The notes beneath the pieces were generated by a model, which was given only the letters and a program-made list of their open reading frames with translations, was not told where the DNA came from and ran no database searches. Position numbers and translations under genes: made by a program. From Polynucleobacter sp. (GTDB taxonomy: Bacteria > Pseudomonadota > Gammaproteobacteria > Burkholderiales > Burkholderiaceae), in contig JAUYRJ010000029.1 of assembly GCA_030696845.1 (NCBI GenBank), forward strand, positions 1-64,000: a DNA stretch of 64,000 bases, read 5' to 3'. Below, in pieces: positions 62,264-64,000 of the stretch; the stretch's first letter is position 1, and every line of letters starts with the position of its first letter.

Positions 62264-63265
62264 ATGGAGCAATTTCGCGCCCTCTTAACCGCCTCTTATG
62301 GTCGGCATTACCTGGCGCAAAAAGTAGCAGACGATGGCTCGCATTTTGGGGAGCTCATTCAGGTGAGTACCCCCGCAAAACAGCACGTCGGCGCCGTGGG
62401 GGATTTGATGCTGCTCGAGAGCACATCACTGAATCAGGCTCGCATTATTCGCATTGAAGAGCGCCGTAATTTGTTGTATCGCTCCGATGCATTTAAAAGT
62501 AAATTGATCGCATCGAATGTCGATCAAATTTTAGTCGTCTTAGCTACTCAACCCGCCTTCTCACCCGACTTACTCGGCCGCGCTGTGGTGGCTGCAGAAG
62601 CCCATGACATTGGCTTGCACATCGTGCTGAATAAATGCGACCTGACTCCATCCTTAGCGACCGCACGCAAATTAGTTGAACCCTACGCACGCATGGGTTA
62701 TCCAGTAACTGAAGTCTCGGCTAAGTTTGATCCGGTATCCATGGCCTCCATGCAAAGCGCATTGTGCGGCAAGGTGTCGGTACTGGTCGGTCAATCCGGG
62801 ATGGGCAAGTCCAGCTTATTAAATGCATGGGTACCCAATGCCGCCGCCCTCACGCAAGAATATTCTGTGCGCCTGGATACCGGCAAACACACCACTACTG
62901 CCTGCCGCTATTTTGATTTACCCGAGTGGGGCCGAGATACCCAGGGCCGCCTAGGGGCGCTGATTGATTCGCCAGGCTTTCAGGAGTTTGGTCTAGCGCA
63001 TTTATCGGTAAGCGAGTTACAACACGCGTTTCGTGAGTTTAAGGATTTGCTGGGCCACTGCCGCTTTCATAACTGCGCCCATCAATCCGAACCGGACTGC
63101 GCGATTCGTGAGGCGGTAGACAAGCAACAGATTACGCCCGAGCGCTTGAACTTATTTCGGCAACTGCACTCGGATTCCAAAACCGCCGATACGCAGATTC
63201 AAGGGATTACCCAAGCCAAAGAGCGATGGTCAACATCGCCAACAAAGCCATCCAAAAAACTATAG
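62264..63265 (+). CDS. rsgA: Ribosome small subunit-dependent GTPase RsgA
   Basis: Circularly permuted GTPase: VGQSGMGKSSLLNAW, DSPGFQEFGL, Zn motif CRFHNCAHQSEPDC. Confidence 0.96.
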   Translation: MEQFRALLTASYGRHYLAQKVADDGSHFGELIQVSTPAKQHVGAVGDLMLLESTSLNQARIIRIEERRNLLYRSDAFKSKLIASNVDQILVVLATQPAFSPDLLGRAVVAAEAHDIGLHIVLNKCDLTPSLATARKLVEPYARMGYPVTEVSAKFDPVSMASMQSALCGKVSVLVGQSGMGKSSLLNAWVPNAAALTQEYSVRLDTGKHTTTACRYFDLPEWGRDTQGRLGALIDSPGFQEFGLAHLSVSELQHAFREFKDLLGHCRFHNCAHQSEPDCAIREAVDKQQITPERLNLFRQLHSDSKTADTQIQGITQAKERWSTSPTKPSKKL

Positions 63266-63995
63266 TGCGCCACACTAAGCCAATCGCAGAACGCATGGTG
63301 CGTTCGCTAGGCTCAAGACCCACTTCATAGACTACCGACTCACCGGCTTCGGCCATGCGGAGTGCTTCATCGCTATCGGGCTCGCTTAAAGGCTCACCCA
63401 AACGAACCCCTAAGGCACCACTACCGGCAGCCAAAATGACTGCGGATAAGGAATCACTCCACTTTTGCGTGAGGTAACGCCACGCATACATAGCGCCTTC
63501 GAAGTTACCCACAATCGCAAAGACCACTGCCGTAATGCGGCTCGGAATCCAATCCAAAATATAAAAGAAATGGCGTGCCGCTTGGCTCAAATGAAAGTCG
63601 CCCATTTGCGTCCAGCGCTGCGATGCCGTATCCGCAAAACGGTACAAGACCACCCCTGCAGGACCAATCGGCACGAGGAACCAGAAGAGCACTCCCAGCA
63701 CATGGCGATGGGCGCCAATAATCGCCTTCTCCAGCGCCAATGAAATTACCTCAACCTCACTCAACTCGCTGGCATCGAGCTCGGGACCATACCATGCGGC
63801 CAATGCGGCACGCGCCGCTGGCAAGTCATGGTTTTGAATCGCGATGTGAACAGCTGTAAAAGAATGACTAAATTGGCGAAAGCCAAAGAAGAGGTAAACG
63901 ATGATCACATTTAAGAAAAATGCCAGGACCGGATAGGTCAGCATGAAGGCCACATGCAGCACAAACACAATGAAGGTCGGCAGCACAAATGCCAC
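63207..63995 (-). CDS. CobD/CbiB-like membrane protein, possibly truncated at its 5' end by the window edge
   Basis: Membrane protein with FRQFSHSFTAVHIAIQNHDLPAARAALAAWYG, LDWIPSRITAVVFAIVGNFEGA. Confidence 0.75.
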   Translation of the reverse strand: MAFVLPTFIVFVLHVAFMLTYPVLAFFLNVIIVYLFFGFRQFSHSFTAVHIAIQNHDLPAARAALAAWYGPELDASELSEVEVISLALEKAIIGAHRHVLGVLFWFLVPIGPAGVVLYRFADTASQRWTQMGDFHLSQAARHFFYILDWIPSRITAVVFAIVGNFEGAMYAWRYLTQKWSDSLSAVILAAGSGALGVRLGEPLSEPDSDEALRMAEAGESVVYEVGLEPSERTMRSAIGLVWRTIVFWMALLAMLTIALWLG

Positions 63996-64000
63996 TAAGC

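Noticed and set aside
1-64000. CRISPR array, IS element, prophage or defence island
   Set aside because: No regularly spaced repeats, transposase, integrase or phage structural ORFs seen; the intein is the only selfish element I can support.

Overview
This 64 kb window looks like the core chromosome of a betaproteobacterium. Protein content and gene order most resemble Burkholderiaceae, probably a streamlined Polynucleobacter-like genome (inference). It is densely coding and mostly housekeeping: thrC-hom-alaA, a dispersed-domain arn (lipid A L-Ara4N-like) cluster, bcp, phoH, rpsF-priB-rpsR-rplI-dnaB, lexA, tRNA-Cys/tRNA-Gly-pgsA-uvrC, earP-efp, one long minus-strand block rpmF-plsX-fabHDG-acpP-fabF-mucD-lepA-lepB-rnc-era-recO-pdxJ-acpS-nagZ, rluC/rne, moaA-mobA-moeA, fdxA/FNR, thyA-folA, pmbA/mog, orn and rsgA. 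I saw no CRISPR array, IS element, prophage or classical defence island. The strongest unusual element is a 352-aa intein in the Walker A motif of DnaB. It starts with Ala, carries the Trp/Cys/Thr (WCT) signature of class 3 inteins, and has two LAGLIDADG-like endonuclease motifs. Secondary observations: lexA appears leaderless with its SOS box touching the start codon; uvrC and earP share a divergent CATG start; a structured, terminator-ended intergenic element precedes phoH; rne has a predicted ~370-nt 5' leader; ArnA is split into two genes; and rpoE-rseAB is absent between fabF and mucD.
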